The position numbers were made by a program, and so were the translations under genes. Positions 9,640 through 18,048 of a DNA stretch of 64,000 nucleotides are shown one piece after another; the stretch's first letter is position 1; each line of letters starts with the position of its first letter. Below the pieces are notes generated by a model. That model saw nothing but the letters and a program-made list of their open reading frames with translations, did not search any database and was not told where the DNA came from. The DNA is from Paraburkholderia sp. BL10I2N1 (GTDB taxonomy: Bacteria; Pseudomonadota; Gammaproteobacteria; Burkholderiales; Burkholderiaceae): NCBI RefSeq assembly GCF_004361815.1, contig NZ_SNWA01000002.1:3224001-3288000 (forward strand), written 5' to 3'.

Positions 9640-12600
9640 ATGCAAACAACTAAAAATATCACCGATCTGCAGGATTATCCGGCCATCAAGAAGCTCGCCT
9701 CGGCATTACATCGCATGGATGCGAATCATCATGGCGCTGCTGTCATGATTGGTGCGGGTTTTAGCCGAAGTGCTGCACGCCACGTTAGCGGAAACCAGAG
9801 GGTGCCCCTTTGGACGAATTTCACGAGAAAGCTGGCGGACGAGCTCTACGGAAGCGATAAGGCTTTGACCTTTGCTGATCCACTGCGTGTTGCCGAGGAG
9901 TACCGGGCCTACTTTGGGCAAGGCGCACTCAACGATCGAATTCGCTTCGAAATTGATGATAGCGCTTGGCTAACTGGACCGCTGTATGATTCGCTTCTCT
10001 CGTTGCCGTGGGCAGAGATGTTGACCACGAACTGGGATACCCTGCTTGAACGGGCGGCTCAAAGCGTTCACAGCCCCTTCTACACTACAGTCACGAAAGC
10101 GTCCGATCTGGCTTGGGCGCAGTCGCCTCGAATCGTCAAACTTCATGGAACCATTGGAGTCACCGACGCTTTCATCGCTGCACAAGAGGATTATCGGACT
10201 TATCCCGAGCGCTATGCTCCGTTTGTGAACTTTGCCAGACAGGTATTCATTGAGAATGAGTTGTGTCTGCTGGGATTTTCTGGTGAGGATCCGAATTTCC
10301 TCCAATGGGCAGGGTGGGTGCGCGATCATCTCGCCGACCATGCTCGCAAAATATACTTAGTCGGGGCATTGAATCTCTCTGCAGCGCGCCGCAAGCAGCT
10401 TGAGCTAACAAACGTTGCTCCCGTAGACTTGTACCCCGCGGTCGCTCATATCACTGAGCCAGACGCCCGTCACGAAGCAGCGATCAAGTTGTTTTTGGAG
10501 ACGATGAAAGGCGAGGTGGCGTCTCGGCCCAAACCGCAAGACTGGGTGCCATCTTTGCTTTCTGCAAAGGAAATCGACCCAGCGGATCACGGTCGAATCT
10601 ATCGAGATGCAAAATTTGGCGCAAAATTGCTCGCTTCGCAGTTGCCCGTTATGCAGCACGATCGGGAGACATATCCCGGGTGGCTCGTGTGCCCGCCGTC
10701 GCTTAGATCTCAACTCAGTAGACAAATATCTACTCCATTTCCAACGCCCGCAATTGTTGAAGAGCTGGATCGAGAGACGCGAGAGAAGCTTCTGTACGAA
10801 GTCGCATGGAGACTCAGTCATTCATTTGAATACATCGCTCCTTGGCTTTCGGATGCCCTATTTGACGTGGCAAAGCGGGATCGACCATACGCACTGAACG
10901 AAAGACAGCAAGCAGAAATCGCTCTACTCTTGCTAAACAATACTAGGTGGCTCGTGCCAAGTGGTGAGGACGAGCAGAAGGTCGTCGACGGACGCATAGA
11001 CGAATTGCTCGATATTTTGCGAAACAGGGCGTTTTCTGTGCGGGATTGCGAGGCCGAGATTAAGTATCACCAAGCGCTCACGGCTCGTGATCGATTGGAT
11101 TACGAGACCTTGGAAGGTCTGGCTGACAGCATTAAGGGGGAAGACCCCGTCTGGATGCTTCGTAAAGCGGCACTGCTCTCGGAGATCGACCGCGGCAATG
11201 ATGCCCGCGAATTGCTCGCAGAAGCTTACGGGATACTAAGGGAACATCATCGACGAGATCGGCAATCTATTCCCATTATGTCTCGTTTGCTTTGGGCTCA
11301 CTGGCTGCTTGTCGCGGTCAGTCGTGGAAGTATTCACGACGAGTCCGAAGAGCTGAGTGCGTTTGTCGACGCGAACTACAGAAAATGGAAATGTGATCCA
11401 TGGACATGGTTGGAGGCCCTTGACAGGGACGTCGACAATCGTCGAGAAAGAGAATTGCAACGTCGCAACCCGATAGAGCCGCAGTTTGAGCAGGGGCGGT
11501 ACCGAGACCACTCAAATGACTCGGGCGATGACGCACGTTCAGATCATTTCTTCGTGTTCGATGGCATAGGCCGAATTTGTGGTATCCCATTGAGAATGGA
11601 GGGCGAAAACTTTGGTGTGTCGATGCTCTCTGGCCACGCGGAGGAGTTACTGCGACACGGTGGAACCAGCAGTGAGATTACTGACTGCACTTTGGTGATC
11701 CGTTCGGCGAGTAGCGAGGATTCCAAGGCTATCAAGGAGGTATTTGGCCGAATCCAGATCGCACGCTGCAGCGACGAAACGATCCATATACTGGTTGACC
11801 GAGTCCTTGAAGCAGTCAAATTTTGGCAGCATGCAGGCGTGCGTATTGGCAAAAAGTCGACCAATCGTACGGGACGACTTAGAGTTCTTATCGAAATCTT
11901 GGCGCGCCTCGCTGTACGGGTTTCCGTGGAGCGGGCGAAGGATTTGTTTGAATTTGCTGTTTCGTTGGGGAAGCAGCCGGAAATGCAACATCCTTGGCTC
12001 GCTGATTCACAGAGATCGCTGCTGCATAACGCGATGAAAAGTGTTCCCTCGCCGCGACAAGGAGAACTGCTGCAAGCTGCGATGTTGTTTCCACTGGCGA
12101 GCGAATTGGAAGATTCAAATCCATATAATTGGCCGAATATAGTAGTCAAAAATCCCGGTAATCGGCCGGTGGCGCTGTGGCTCGACGAGCGTATCGATCA
12201 GCTGATAGGCCTTGTTCGTGATATCAACGGAGGAGTCAACCATGCGGCCTTGGAGAGATTGTTGCCCCTCAGTGGGCGCACTAACTTCCTGACAGAAAGC
12301 GAGCGTGTGAAGCTGGCTAAGGCCATTTGGGGAGCCGAAAACGAAATCAGTGTTTTCCCCAAAACCAATTTCTATCCTCACGTCTTCTTGGCGCTACCTT
12401 CGCTCGATAAGAATCGTGTTGAGGCAGCGGTACGCGCAATACTTTACGATCACGGTCCGGAAATATTAGACGCGACTCAAGCGACGCAAAACGTCAGACC
12501 ATCTCAGGATTTCAATACTGCAATGGCTCTGTACGAAGGACTCGCAAATGCAGCGAAGGATCCGGAGGCATCTATGTATCCGACGGCCGAGCAGGCTGTA

Positions 12601-13332
12601 AGACTGTTCGACCGACTAGTCGCATGGCGGCCGGTGGAGGATGAGGAGCGTAACGGGGAATGGGTCAGATCGGAGCGTCGCGCAATTGTGTCGAGTATTG
12701 GACGAGCACTCGCATACAGTATTGCGCCTGCGTTGGACACAGATGCAAAGACGTTTGCACGGTTCCTCGCTTTACAGGAGTTTTATACGGATGTAGTTGG
12801 CGCGCATACTGCGCTTCCTGCCTTCGTGCAGTTTGTGAATGTCAATGCGGGAATGGAGCATGAAGTTGGAAAAATGATAGCTATATCTCTTCGAGATAGG
12901 ACGTCTGATCGGGTTTCGTATGCTTTGTTCGCGATAAAGAAGTGGCTGGAATTGGAGGGCTCGGATGAATCTCAAGAACTAAGAATTCTTACTTCGAAGG
13001 TGATTGGTGCAATCGAGTCTGGCCGTTTGATCGAGTTCCAGCAACTTCTGTGGCTCGCGTTGGAGCTTTGTGAGGTAGAGAGATTGACGGAAGAGCAGCG
13101 TCTTATACTAGCGGAAGTTGTACCTGAAGTGTTCCATGCTATGGACTACAGCAACGTCGATCCGCATGGTCGCGAGGCTGTTACTGCATCCACTATACGC
13201 GCGGGGTGCGCAGGATTGGCTAAGTTACTGGTCACGCAGATCGACGAAAATAAACCGCTACTTGATGTGTTAAACGAAGCAGAGAAAGACCCACTGCCTG
13301 AGGTGCGATTTTCCTTGCTGAATAGGATTTGA
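9640..13332 (+). CDS. Large SIR2-domain anti-phage protein (Dsr1-like)
   Basis: A 1230-residue protein. Residues about 30-270 form a SIR2-like NAD-binding/hydrolysing domain: GAGFSRSAA (38-46), TTNWD (129-133), KLHG (167-170) and GFSGEDPNF (212-220). The remaining roughly 950 residues are helical and unrecognised in detail; the layout (N-terminal SIR2, very long C-terminus, about 1,200-1,250 residues) matches defence-associated sirtuins such as Dsr1, which deplete NAD after sensing phage and cause abortive infection. I chose the ATG at 9640; an in-frame GTG at 9604 would add 12 residues and neither has a good ribosome site. It stands alone upstream of a CBASS cluster. The Dsr1 assignment rests on architecture only. 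Confidence 0.72.
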   Translation: MQTTKNITDLQDYPAIKKLASALHRMDANHHGAAVMIGAGFSRSAARHVSGNQRVPLWTNFTRKLADELYGSDKALTFADPLRVAEEYRAYFGQGALNDRIRFEIDDSAWLTGPLYDSLLSLPWAEMLTTNWDTLLERAAQSVHSPFYTTVTKASDLAWAQSPRIVKLHGTIGVTDAFIAAQEDYRTYPERYAPFVNFARQVFIENELCLLGFSGEDPNFLQWAGWVRDHLADHARKIYLVGALNLSAARRKQLELTNVAPVDLYPAVAHITEPDARHEAAIKLFLETMKGEVASRPKPQDWVPSLLSAKEIDPADHGRIYRDAKFGAKLLASQLPVMQHDRETYPGWLVCPPSLRSQLSRQISTPFPTPAIVEELDRETREKLLYEVAWRLSHSFEYIAPWLSDALFDVAKRDRPYALNERQQAEIALLLLNNTRWLVPSGEDEQKVVDGRIDELLDILRNRAFSVRDCEAEIKYHQALTARDRLDYETLEGLADSIKGEDPVWMLRKAALLSEIDRGNDARELLAEAYGILREHHRRDRQSIPIMSRLLWAHWLLVAVSRGSIHDESEELSAFVDANYRKWKCDPWTWLEALDRDVDNRRERELQRRNPIEPQFEQGRYRDHSNDSGDDARSDHFFVFDGIGRICGIPLRMEGENFGVSMLSGHAEELLRHGGTSSEITDCTLVIRSASSEDSKAIKEVFGRIQIARCSDETIHILVDRVLEAVKFWQHAGVRIGKKSTNRTGRLRVLIEILARLAVRVSVERAKDLFEFAVSLGKQPEMQHPWLADSQRSLLHNAMKSVPSPRQGELLQAAMLFPLASELEDSNPYNWPNIVVKNPGNRPVALWLDERIDQLIGLVRDINGGVNHAALERLLPLSGRTNFLTESERVKLAKAIWGAENEISVFPKTNFYPHVFLALPSLDKNRVEAAVRAILYDHGPEILDATQATQNVRPSQDFNTAMALYEGLANAAKDPEASMYPTAEQAVRLFDRLVAWRPVEDEERNGEWVRSERRAIVSSIGRALAYSIAPALDTDAKTFARFLALQEFYTDVVGAHTALPAFVQFVNVNAGMEHEVGKMIAISLRDRTSDRVSYALFAIKKWLELEGSDESQELRILTSKVIGAIESGRLIEFQQLLWLALELCEVERLTEEQRLILAEVVPEVFHAMDYSNVDPHGREAVTASTIRAGCAGLAKLLVTQIDENKPLLDVLNEAEKDPLPEVRFSLLNRI

Positions 13333-13398
13333 TAATACTTTTGACGGAGTCCCGAGATTCCTGCTCGCGCATATTGAAGACAGAATGAGCGCTCGTTA

Positions 13399-13527
13399 CC
13401 CATCTGTTTAACGGATGTGCGCGGAAACTTCGAGATGCGCCGGCAGGGGATTTGGCGCAGCACGGTCATCAAGCGCCTCGTCGACCTCATGGTGTTCGGT
13501 GTCGACGATGGCTGGTTGCTTCATTGA
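13399..13527 (+). pseudogene. Tail of an unidentified reading frame between the SIR2 and cyclase-like genes
   Basis: A frame ending at 13527 encodes a plausible protein tail containing GNFEMRRQGIWRS, VIKRLVDLMVFG and VDDGWLLH, with good codon use, but there is no upstream gene body. A GTG at 13417 would give a 36-residue product. It is either a remnant of a lost gene or a small gene leading the next operon, which begins 14 bases later. I do not recognise it. Confidence 0.25.
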
Positions 13528-13541
13528 GCTCTCCCTAACCC

Positions 13542-14006
13542 ATGTCATTCCACACAGAATTTGCGTTCCACCTCCTGGACGCCGTGAGCAGCATCGCTAC
13601 CGAGAACTTCAGTGGTCTCGGAATTCTCTTTTACCGCGGGCCACTGCGTCTGCCAGTGGTACCTCTCGGCGACCAGACTCTTTTCGATCCGGCTCTACCA
13701 GTAGCCGGATTCGAGAACATTGCCCGAGTCCTCGCGTCCATCTCTACAGTCGCATCTGTTTGGCATGATGGATTTCACCTCGTGGATGTCGAAACGACTC
13801 AACTGACGCATGCGTCCCAGTTCTTTGCTCCACCTGTCGAGATTTTGCAGGCGTCGGTGCAACATGGCACGCCGATGGGCGCTCGCCAATTGGCAGCAAT
13901 GGCAGGCTCTCGAATGGATACGGTGGCTTGTACTGGGCTGCTGAGCAAAACCTCCGATCCGGTCGTCTTTTCCGGCGGTGTTCGTGTGATGCGGAGGGGC
14001 GGTTGA
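13542..14006 (+). CDS. Diadenylate-cyclase-like (DisA_N/DAC-related) small protein
   Basis: A 154-residue single-domain protein. Its second half parallels the DAC domain of c-di-AMP synthases: HDGFHLVD (75-82) occupies the place of the catalytic DGA motif, and GTPMGARQLAAM (109-120) the place of the GTRHRAA motif, followed by a hydrophobic strand and SK turn like the family's VSEE strand. Both catalytic motifs are altered (DGF for DGA; RQL for RHR), so it may make a different nucleotide, be a sensor, or be inactive. The stop overlaps the ATG of the 2TM-beta effector gene (TGATG), so they are translated as a pair. The DAC relationship is my reading of motif spacing. Confidence 0.5.
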   Translation: MSFHTEFAFHLLDAVSSIATENFSGLGILFYRGPLRLPVVPLGDQTLFDPALPVAGFENIARVLASISTVASVWHDGFHLVDVETTQLTHASQFFAPPVEILQASVQHGTPMGARQLAAMAGSRMDTVACTGLLSKTSDPVVFSGGVRVMRRGG

Positions 14007-14681
14007 TGGAAAATCTCACGCTCACCCATCAGCAATTCAATCTGTTGAAGAAGTCTTTCGCCTGGACCGTGGCGTTGGTGGCGGGCGCAGTCGCGGTGTT
14101 TAACATTCGCTTCTCTCATACCCCGTTGAGCGCGACGAGTTTATTTCGTTGCTTCACGACAGGCCTGTCAGCGGCATCTTTACTATTTTTTATCTTTTAT
14201 AAATGGGCATGGCGCGTTGGCCCATTGCCAGCTTGGAGCGGGCGGCCGCTACTTCAAGGCGTATGGGTTGGATTCCTGTCGTCTGACTACGGTCAAGCGC
14301 CCGGCACTCCTGCGCTCACGTTACCTATCGTCTTTGTCATCAGACAGACGTATCTCACTCTATCGATTCAAAGTTTCACGCAGAGACAAACTGGGGATTC
14401 GAGAGTGGAGGCAATCATTTGCAATGCGCGTAACGACGACGCGACTCGCTTACGTTTTCGAGCTAAAGAACGAATACCCTGGTGCACGCAAGTTGGTCAA
14501 TGGTGCGGGTGACCTTGAGTTGCTCGCTGGAAATACGGTTCTCAAAGGCAGCTATTGGACCAGTAGCCCGACTCACGGTTCGTTGATCATGCGGCGTGTG
14601 TCGACGCGCCCAGGTGAGATAAAGCGCTATGAAGACGCTGCCCAGAAGTGGCCGGTGGGACCGCTCTGGTACGTGAAATGA
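14006..14681 (+). pseudogene. Two-TM beta-barrel effector (Cap15 / S-2TM-beta type), apparent +1 frameshift
   Basis: The first frame (from ATG 14006) gives two membrane helices (about 18-34 and 47-66), then PLLQGVWVGFLSSDYG and the strand-rich IRQTYLTLSIQSF, the layout of CBASS effector Cap15, an inner-membrane-disrupting protein with a cyclic-nucleotide-binding beta barrel. Near 14440-14450 the homologous reading moves to the +1 frame, which continues RLAYVFELKNEYPG, then GDLELLAGNTVLKGSYWTS and GSLIMRR, ending at 14681. The first frame alone would stop at 14512 and lose half the barrel. This could be a true mutation, a sequencing error or programmed frameshifting. It is coupled to the cyclase-like gene before it. 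Confidence 0.6.
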
Positions 14682-14865
14682 GACACGCATACCGCCAAGC
14701 GAGCGCCGGCTCCGCCGCCATTTGTCCTGTTGTCGGTATGGCACTGTTGTATTGCGCGCGTCGCCTTACATCCGCAGAGCCGCCACAGAATTGCAAGGCT
14801 CGCGGGTGCTGGGGAAGCTGTTAGCGGCCAGGAGGGCAGATGTGACACCTGAGGTGATTAACTTT

Positions 14866-14873
14866 GGAGAGGA
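14866..14873 (+). promoter_or_regulatory. Ribosome binding site fixing the capV start
   Basis: GGAGAGGA ends five bases before ATG 14879, selecting that start over an in-frame ATG at 14864. Confidence 0.6.
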
Positions 14874-14878
14874 TGCTT

Positions 14879-15805
14879 ATGTCTGGGAAACCCTTTCGCG
14901 TACTCTGTCTTGACGGCGGCGGGGCCAAGGGTTTTTACACCCTTGGAATATTGCGTGAAATCGAAGCAATGATTAAGTGCGCCATTCACGAGCGGTTCGA
15001 TCTGATTTTCGGGACGAGTACCGGGTCAATCATCACTGCAATGCTCGCCTTGGGAAAGAGCGTTCCTGAGATTATCGCGCTGTACCAGGAGCACGTCCCT
15101 ACTGTCATGAAGAACAAGGATGCAAATGGCAGATCGGGGGCACTGGCCAACCTTTCTGAGACCATCTTTGGCGACGCGATGTTCACGGACCTCAAGACGA
15201 GTGTCGGCATCGTCGCCACGAAGTGGATGCTCGAGAAGCCGATGATTTTCAAGGCACATATCGGGCAGGCGCACGGGATGAAGGGTTCATTCGTGCCTGG
15301 ATTCGGCGTGAAACTCGGTGATGCGGTTCAGGCCTCCTGCTCAGCATATCCATATTTCAACCGGAAGACCGTAGTCACGTCGGACGGCGACAGCATTGAG
15401 TTGATTGATGGAGGCTTCTGTGCAAACAATCCGACGCTGTACGCCATCGCTGATGCGACAGTCGCATTGGGCATTGTTCCCGACAACATCCGGGTGGTGA
15501 GCCTTGGCTGCGGCAACTATCCGCCCCCGCCTGTGAACTGGTGGACACTCGACTATTGGAAGCAGAAGACCCCGGGCGTCCAACTCCTGCAAAAGACGTT
15601 GGAAATCAACACGCAGTCGATGGACCAACTCCGGGTGATTCTTTACAAGCACATTCAGACGATCCGCATCAGCCAGTCGTTCTCTGAGCCAGCGATGGCG
15701 GCCGACCTGTTCGAGCACGACTTAAAAAAGCTTAACGTGCTGATGCAGCGAGGAGTCCAGTCGTTTGCTGAACACGAGCAAACGCTTCAGGCTTTTCTTC
15801 TTTGA
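14879..15805 (+). CDS. capV: CBASS effector: patatin-like phospholipase CapV
   Basis: A 308-residue patatin-fold lipid hydrolase. The oxyanion loop DGGGAKG (12-18), the nucleophile elbow GTSTG (45-49, serine 47) and the catalytic aspartate in DGG (177-179, within LIDGGFCANNP) are all intact. In CBASS, CapV is switched on by a cyclic dinucleotide and degrades the inner membrane, killing the infected cell. The cyclase gene follows 14 bases downstream, so the two form the effector-cyclase core of a short CBASS. No ubiquitin-like helper genes (cap2/cap3) or HORMA/TRIP13 genes are present. Confidence 0.88.
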   Translation: MSGKPFRVLCLDGGGAKGFYTLGILREIEAMIKCAIHERFDLIFGTSTGSIITAMLALGKSVPEIIALYQEHVPTVMKNKDANGRSGALANLSETIFGDAMFTDLKTSVGIVATKWMLEKPMIFKAHIGQAHGMKGSFVPGFGVKLGDAVQASCSAYPYFNRKTVVTSDGDSIELIDGGFCANNPTLYAIADATVALGIVPDNIRVVSLGCGNYPPPPVNWWTLDYWKQKTPGVQLLQKTLEINTQSMDQLRVILYKHIQTIRISQSFSEPAMAADLFEHDLKKLNVLMQRGVQSFAEHEQTLQAFLL

Positions 15806-15819
15806 CGGGGGCGCAGCAA

Positions 15820-16716
15820 ATGGCAATTCCGGAATCTCAGATCGAAACATGGTCCCACATAGGATCGGTGGTGCAGTCTGCCCAGACGTACGATACGATG
15901 CGGAACGTGTTAAATGACGGCAACTCGCCATACTACGCGAAGGACTTCTCGATCTTCCTTCAAGGGTCGTATGGAAACGAAACAAACGTGTTCCGCGATA
16001 GTGACGTCGATATCGTAATCCGCCTAAACCAGACTTATTATGCGGACACCGTCAAGCTAGACGCGGGGGCGAAGGCAAACTACGACAAAGCGTTCAGTCT
16101 GGCGGGTTACGCGTATCCGGACTTCAAAAGGGATGTCCTTGCGTGGCTTCAGAAGAAGTTTGGCACCGATGTGACGCCGGGAAAGAAGGCTATCGTTATC
16201 AAGGGAAAGGGCACCCGTCGTGACGCGGACGTACTTGTTTGTGCGCAACATCGACGCTACCGCGCGACGAGCAACGGTTTGGACGGTCAGTACGACGAGG
16301 GCATTACTTTTTGGACAAGCGACGGCACCCAAATCATAAACTTCCCGAAGCAGCACGCAGCGAACTGTACGACCAAGCACCAGAGCACAAACTCGCAGTT
16401 CAAACGCATCGTCCGCGTTTATAAGAACATGCGGAACCGTATGATCGACGACGGTTACATCGCGGATGGTGTGGCGCCTTCCTACTTTCTTGAGGGGATG
16501 CTGTGGAACGTTCCCAACGACAAGTTCGTCCAGAGCTATGAAGATACGTTCGTGAATGCTTTCAACTGGATCTCAAACACCGACAAGACGAATCTTGCAT
16601 GTGCGAGCGACCTGCACTGGCTCGTGCGCGACAACACAAGCGTCTGCTGGGCGACGGCAAACTTTGAAGCGTACCTCACGGCGGTGAGGGAGTATTGGAA
16701 CGCTTGGCAAGCTTAG
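15820..16716 (+). CDS. CD-NTase (cGAS/DncV-like nucleotidyltransferase) of CBASS
   Basis: A 298-residue nucleotidyltransferase. The active site is readable: GS in LQGSYGN (49-50), SDVDI (61-65, aspartates 62 and 64) and a third acidic strand RRDADVLV (aspartates 135/137). These enzymes sense phage infection and make the cyclic oligonucleotide that activates the effector, here presumably CapV encoded just upstream. ATG 15820 is chosen; a TTG at 15802 overlapping the capV stop is an alternative. The clade and product cannot be decided by eye. The gene ends about 10 bases before the convergent tail of a disrupted integrase gene. Confidence 0.85.
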   Translation: MAIPESQIETWSHIGSVVQSAQTYDTMRNVLNDGNSPYYAKDFSIFLQGSYGNETNVFRDSDVDIVIRLNQTYYADTVKLDAGAKANYDKAFSLAGYAYPDFKRDVLAWLQKKFGTDVTPGKKAIVIKGKGTRRDADVLVCAQHRRYRATSNGLDGQYDEGITFWTSDGTQIINFPKQHAANCTTKHQSTNSQFKRIVRVYKNMRNRMIDDGYIADGVAPSYFLEGMLWNVPNDKFVQSYEDTFVNAFNWISNTDKTNLACASDLHWLVRDNTSVCWATANFEAYLTAVREYWNAWQA

Positions 16717-16727
16717 GCGGAATGGGT

Positions 16728-16907
16728 CTAGGGGTGCGACCTGGGCCGTGAAGCTCGCCGGAACGCCGCATTGACCTGACGAGACCGTTTCAGATCTTCC
16801 CCGTGTAGGTAGGTCGACGTCGTCGCAACGGAGGCATGGCGGAGGTTGTCTCGCACCGCCACGAGTTCGACCCCGGCGCCCAGCGCGTGTGTCGCGTGTG
16901 TGTGTCT
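16728..16907 (-). pseudogene. C-terminal fragment of a tyrosine recombinase disrupted by a RIT element
   Basis: Reading the minus strand from 16907 gives RHTHATHALGAGVELV, then RDNLRHASVATTSTYLHGED and a tail ending in a stop at 16728. This is the end of a phage-type integrase (second active-site histidine in LRHAS, nucleophile tyrosine in TSTYLHGE). It continues the N-terminal part found at 20354-21973; the break lies inside the conserved HWLRHTHATHALGAG box. The RIT element sits precisely between the halves. Confidence 0.85.
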
Positions 16908-16929
16908 CCTATCTCTTCAAAGAGATAGG
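16908..16929. repeat. Palindrome at the left end of the RIT element
   Basis: The arms CCTATCTCTT and AAGAGATAGG are perfectly complementary around a 2-base centre. It lies between the resumed integrase sequence and the left inverted repeat and has no counterpart at the right end, so it may be a recombination or binding site, or scar DNA. Confidence 0.6.
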
Positions 16930-16958
16930 CGGCACTATCTTCCCTGCCGGACTATGTC
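16929..16958 (+). repeat. RIT left terminal inverted repeat
   Basis: Thirty bases containing TTCCCTGCCGGACTATGTC, matching the reverse complement of 20331-20360 with one mismatch. Confidence 0.85.
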
Positions 16959-17049
16959 GGGCGATATGGATGAGAGTTCATATTGGCCCAACGGTTGCGC
17001 GCCTCAGAACAGAAGCACCGCTCCGGTCACCCGACATAGTTTCGTGACC

Positions 17050-18048
17050 CTACAGGCTGTTCAGGAAGGCGAGCAGCTGGTCTGGAGGGCGGAAGCGTCC
17101 CGCCTTGCCGCGTAAAGGCGACATCTTCGCAAGGGCCTGCTCCTTCATTGCAAGCGTCGCCTCGAGATAGATCTGCGTCGTTTCTACCGATTCGTGTCCG
17201 AGCCACAACGCAATCACTGAACGGGGGACGCCCGATTGAAGAAGGTCCATAGCTACCGTATGCCTCAAGCAGTGGACAGTGATCCGCTTCTTGTTCAAGG
17301 AGGGACACATTCTTGACGCCGCTTCGCGATGTTTGTTTAGCAAATACTGAACGCCGTGGACACTGAGACGCCCTCCGCTAGCGCTCGGAAACAGCACATC
17401 ACCATCACCGCGCTGCGGCTCACGCAACCAGGATTCCAGTACGGCACGCGTAGACCTTGTGACCGGCGTGCAGCGCTCCTTGCGTCCCTTGCCGATCACG
17501 CGCACGTGAGCGCCGGCACCGAGAACGAGGTCCTCCCGTTTGAGACCAGTCATCTCGGATAAACGCAGGCCGGTCTGCGCAGCCACTAGCAGGAAGGCGT
17601 GATCACGTCGACCGGACCAGGTACGTTGATCAGGTGCGGCAAGCAGTGCGTCAACCTCCGGACGGGTCAGGAAGTTGACAAGCGTGCGGGTGAAGCGCTT
17701 GCTGGGAATGGCAAGCACGCGCTGGATCTGCGCGGAATGCTCCGGGGCTTCGAGTGCCGCGAACCGGAAGAACGAATGAATTGCAGTGAGACGAAGATTG
17801 CGGCTGCGAACGCTTACGCCATGATGCTTCTCCAGGTCGTCCAGAAATGCGACGACCAAAGGAGCGTCAATCTCCTTGAGGTCCATACTTGACGGCGGCT
17901 TATGCAGGTGTTGCTGGGCGAACCTCAGAAACTGACGAAAGGTGTCGCGATACGAGATGATCGTGTGAGGACTGGCCTGCCGCTGCTGCATCAGGCGCTG
18001 CATAAAGAAACGCTCCAGAAGCGGAGCAAAGCTGGCTGATGTGTTCAT
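17050..18048 (-). CDS. RIT tyrosine recombinase, third gene (RitC)
   Basis: A 332-residue tyrosine recombinase with an N-terminal SAM-like core-binding domain (about 10-110) and a catalytic domain carrying TGLRLSEM (arginine I), HCLRHTVA (HxxR) and LGHESVETTQIY (histidine and nucleophile tyrosine). The ATG at 18048 overlaps the stop of the preceding recombinase by four bases; a longer in-frame extension to 18399 only shadows that gene. RIT recombinases are thought to act together on the element ends. Confidence 0.9.
   Translation of the reverse strand: MNTSASFAPLLERFFMQRLMQQRQASPHTIISYRDTFRQFLRFAQQHLHKPPSSMDLKEIDAPLVVAFLDDLEKHHGVSVRSRNLRLTAIHSFFRFAALEAPEHSAQIQRVLAIPSKRFTRTLVNFLTRPEVDALLAAPDQRTWSGRRDHAFLLVAAQTGLRLSEMTGLKREDLVLGAGAHVRVIGKGRKERCTPVTRSTRAVLESWLREPQRGDGDVLFPSASGGRLSVHGVQYLLNKHREAASRMCPSLNKKRITVHCLRHTVAMDLLQSGVPRSVIALWLGHESVETTQIYLEATLAMKEQALAKMSPLRGKAGRFRPPDQLLAFLNSL

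Noticed and set aside
13542..14006. mCpol/OptS-type minimal polymerase (true Panoptes)
   Set aside because: No GGDD or palm-domain motif; the DAC-like motif spacing fits better.
16846..17115. Plus-strand 89-residue ORF across the RIT left end
   Set aside because: It spans the junction of the integrase fragment, palindrome and inverted repeat, so is fortuitous.
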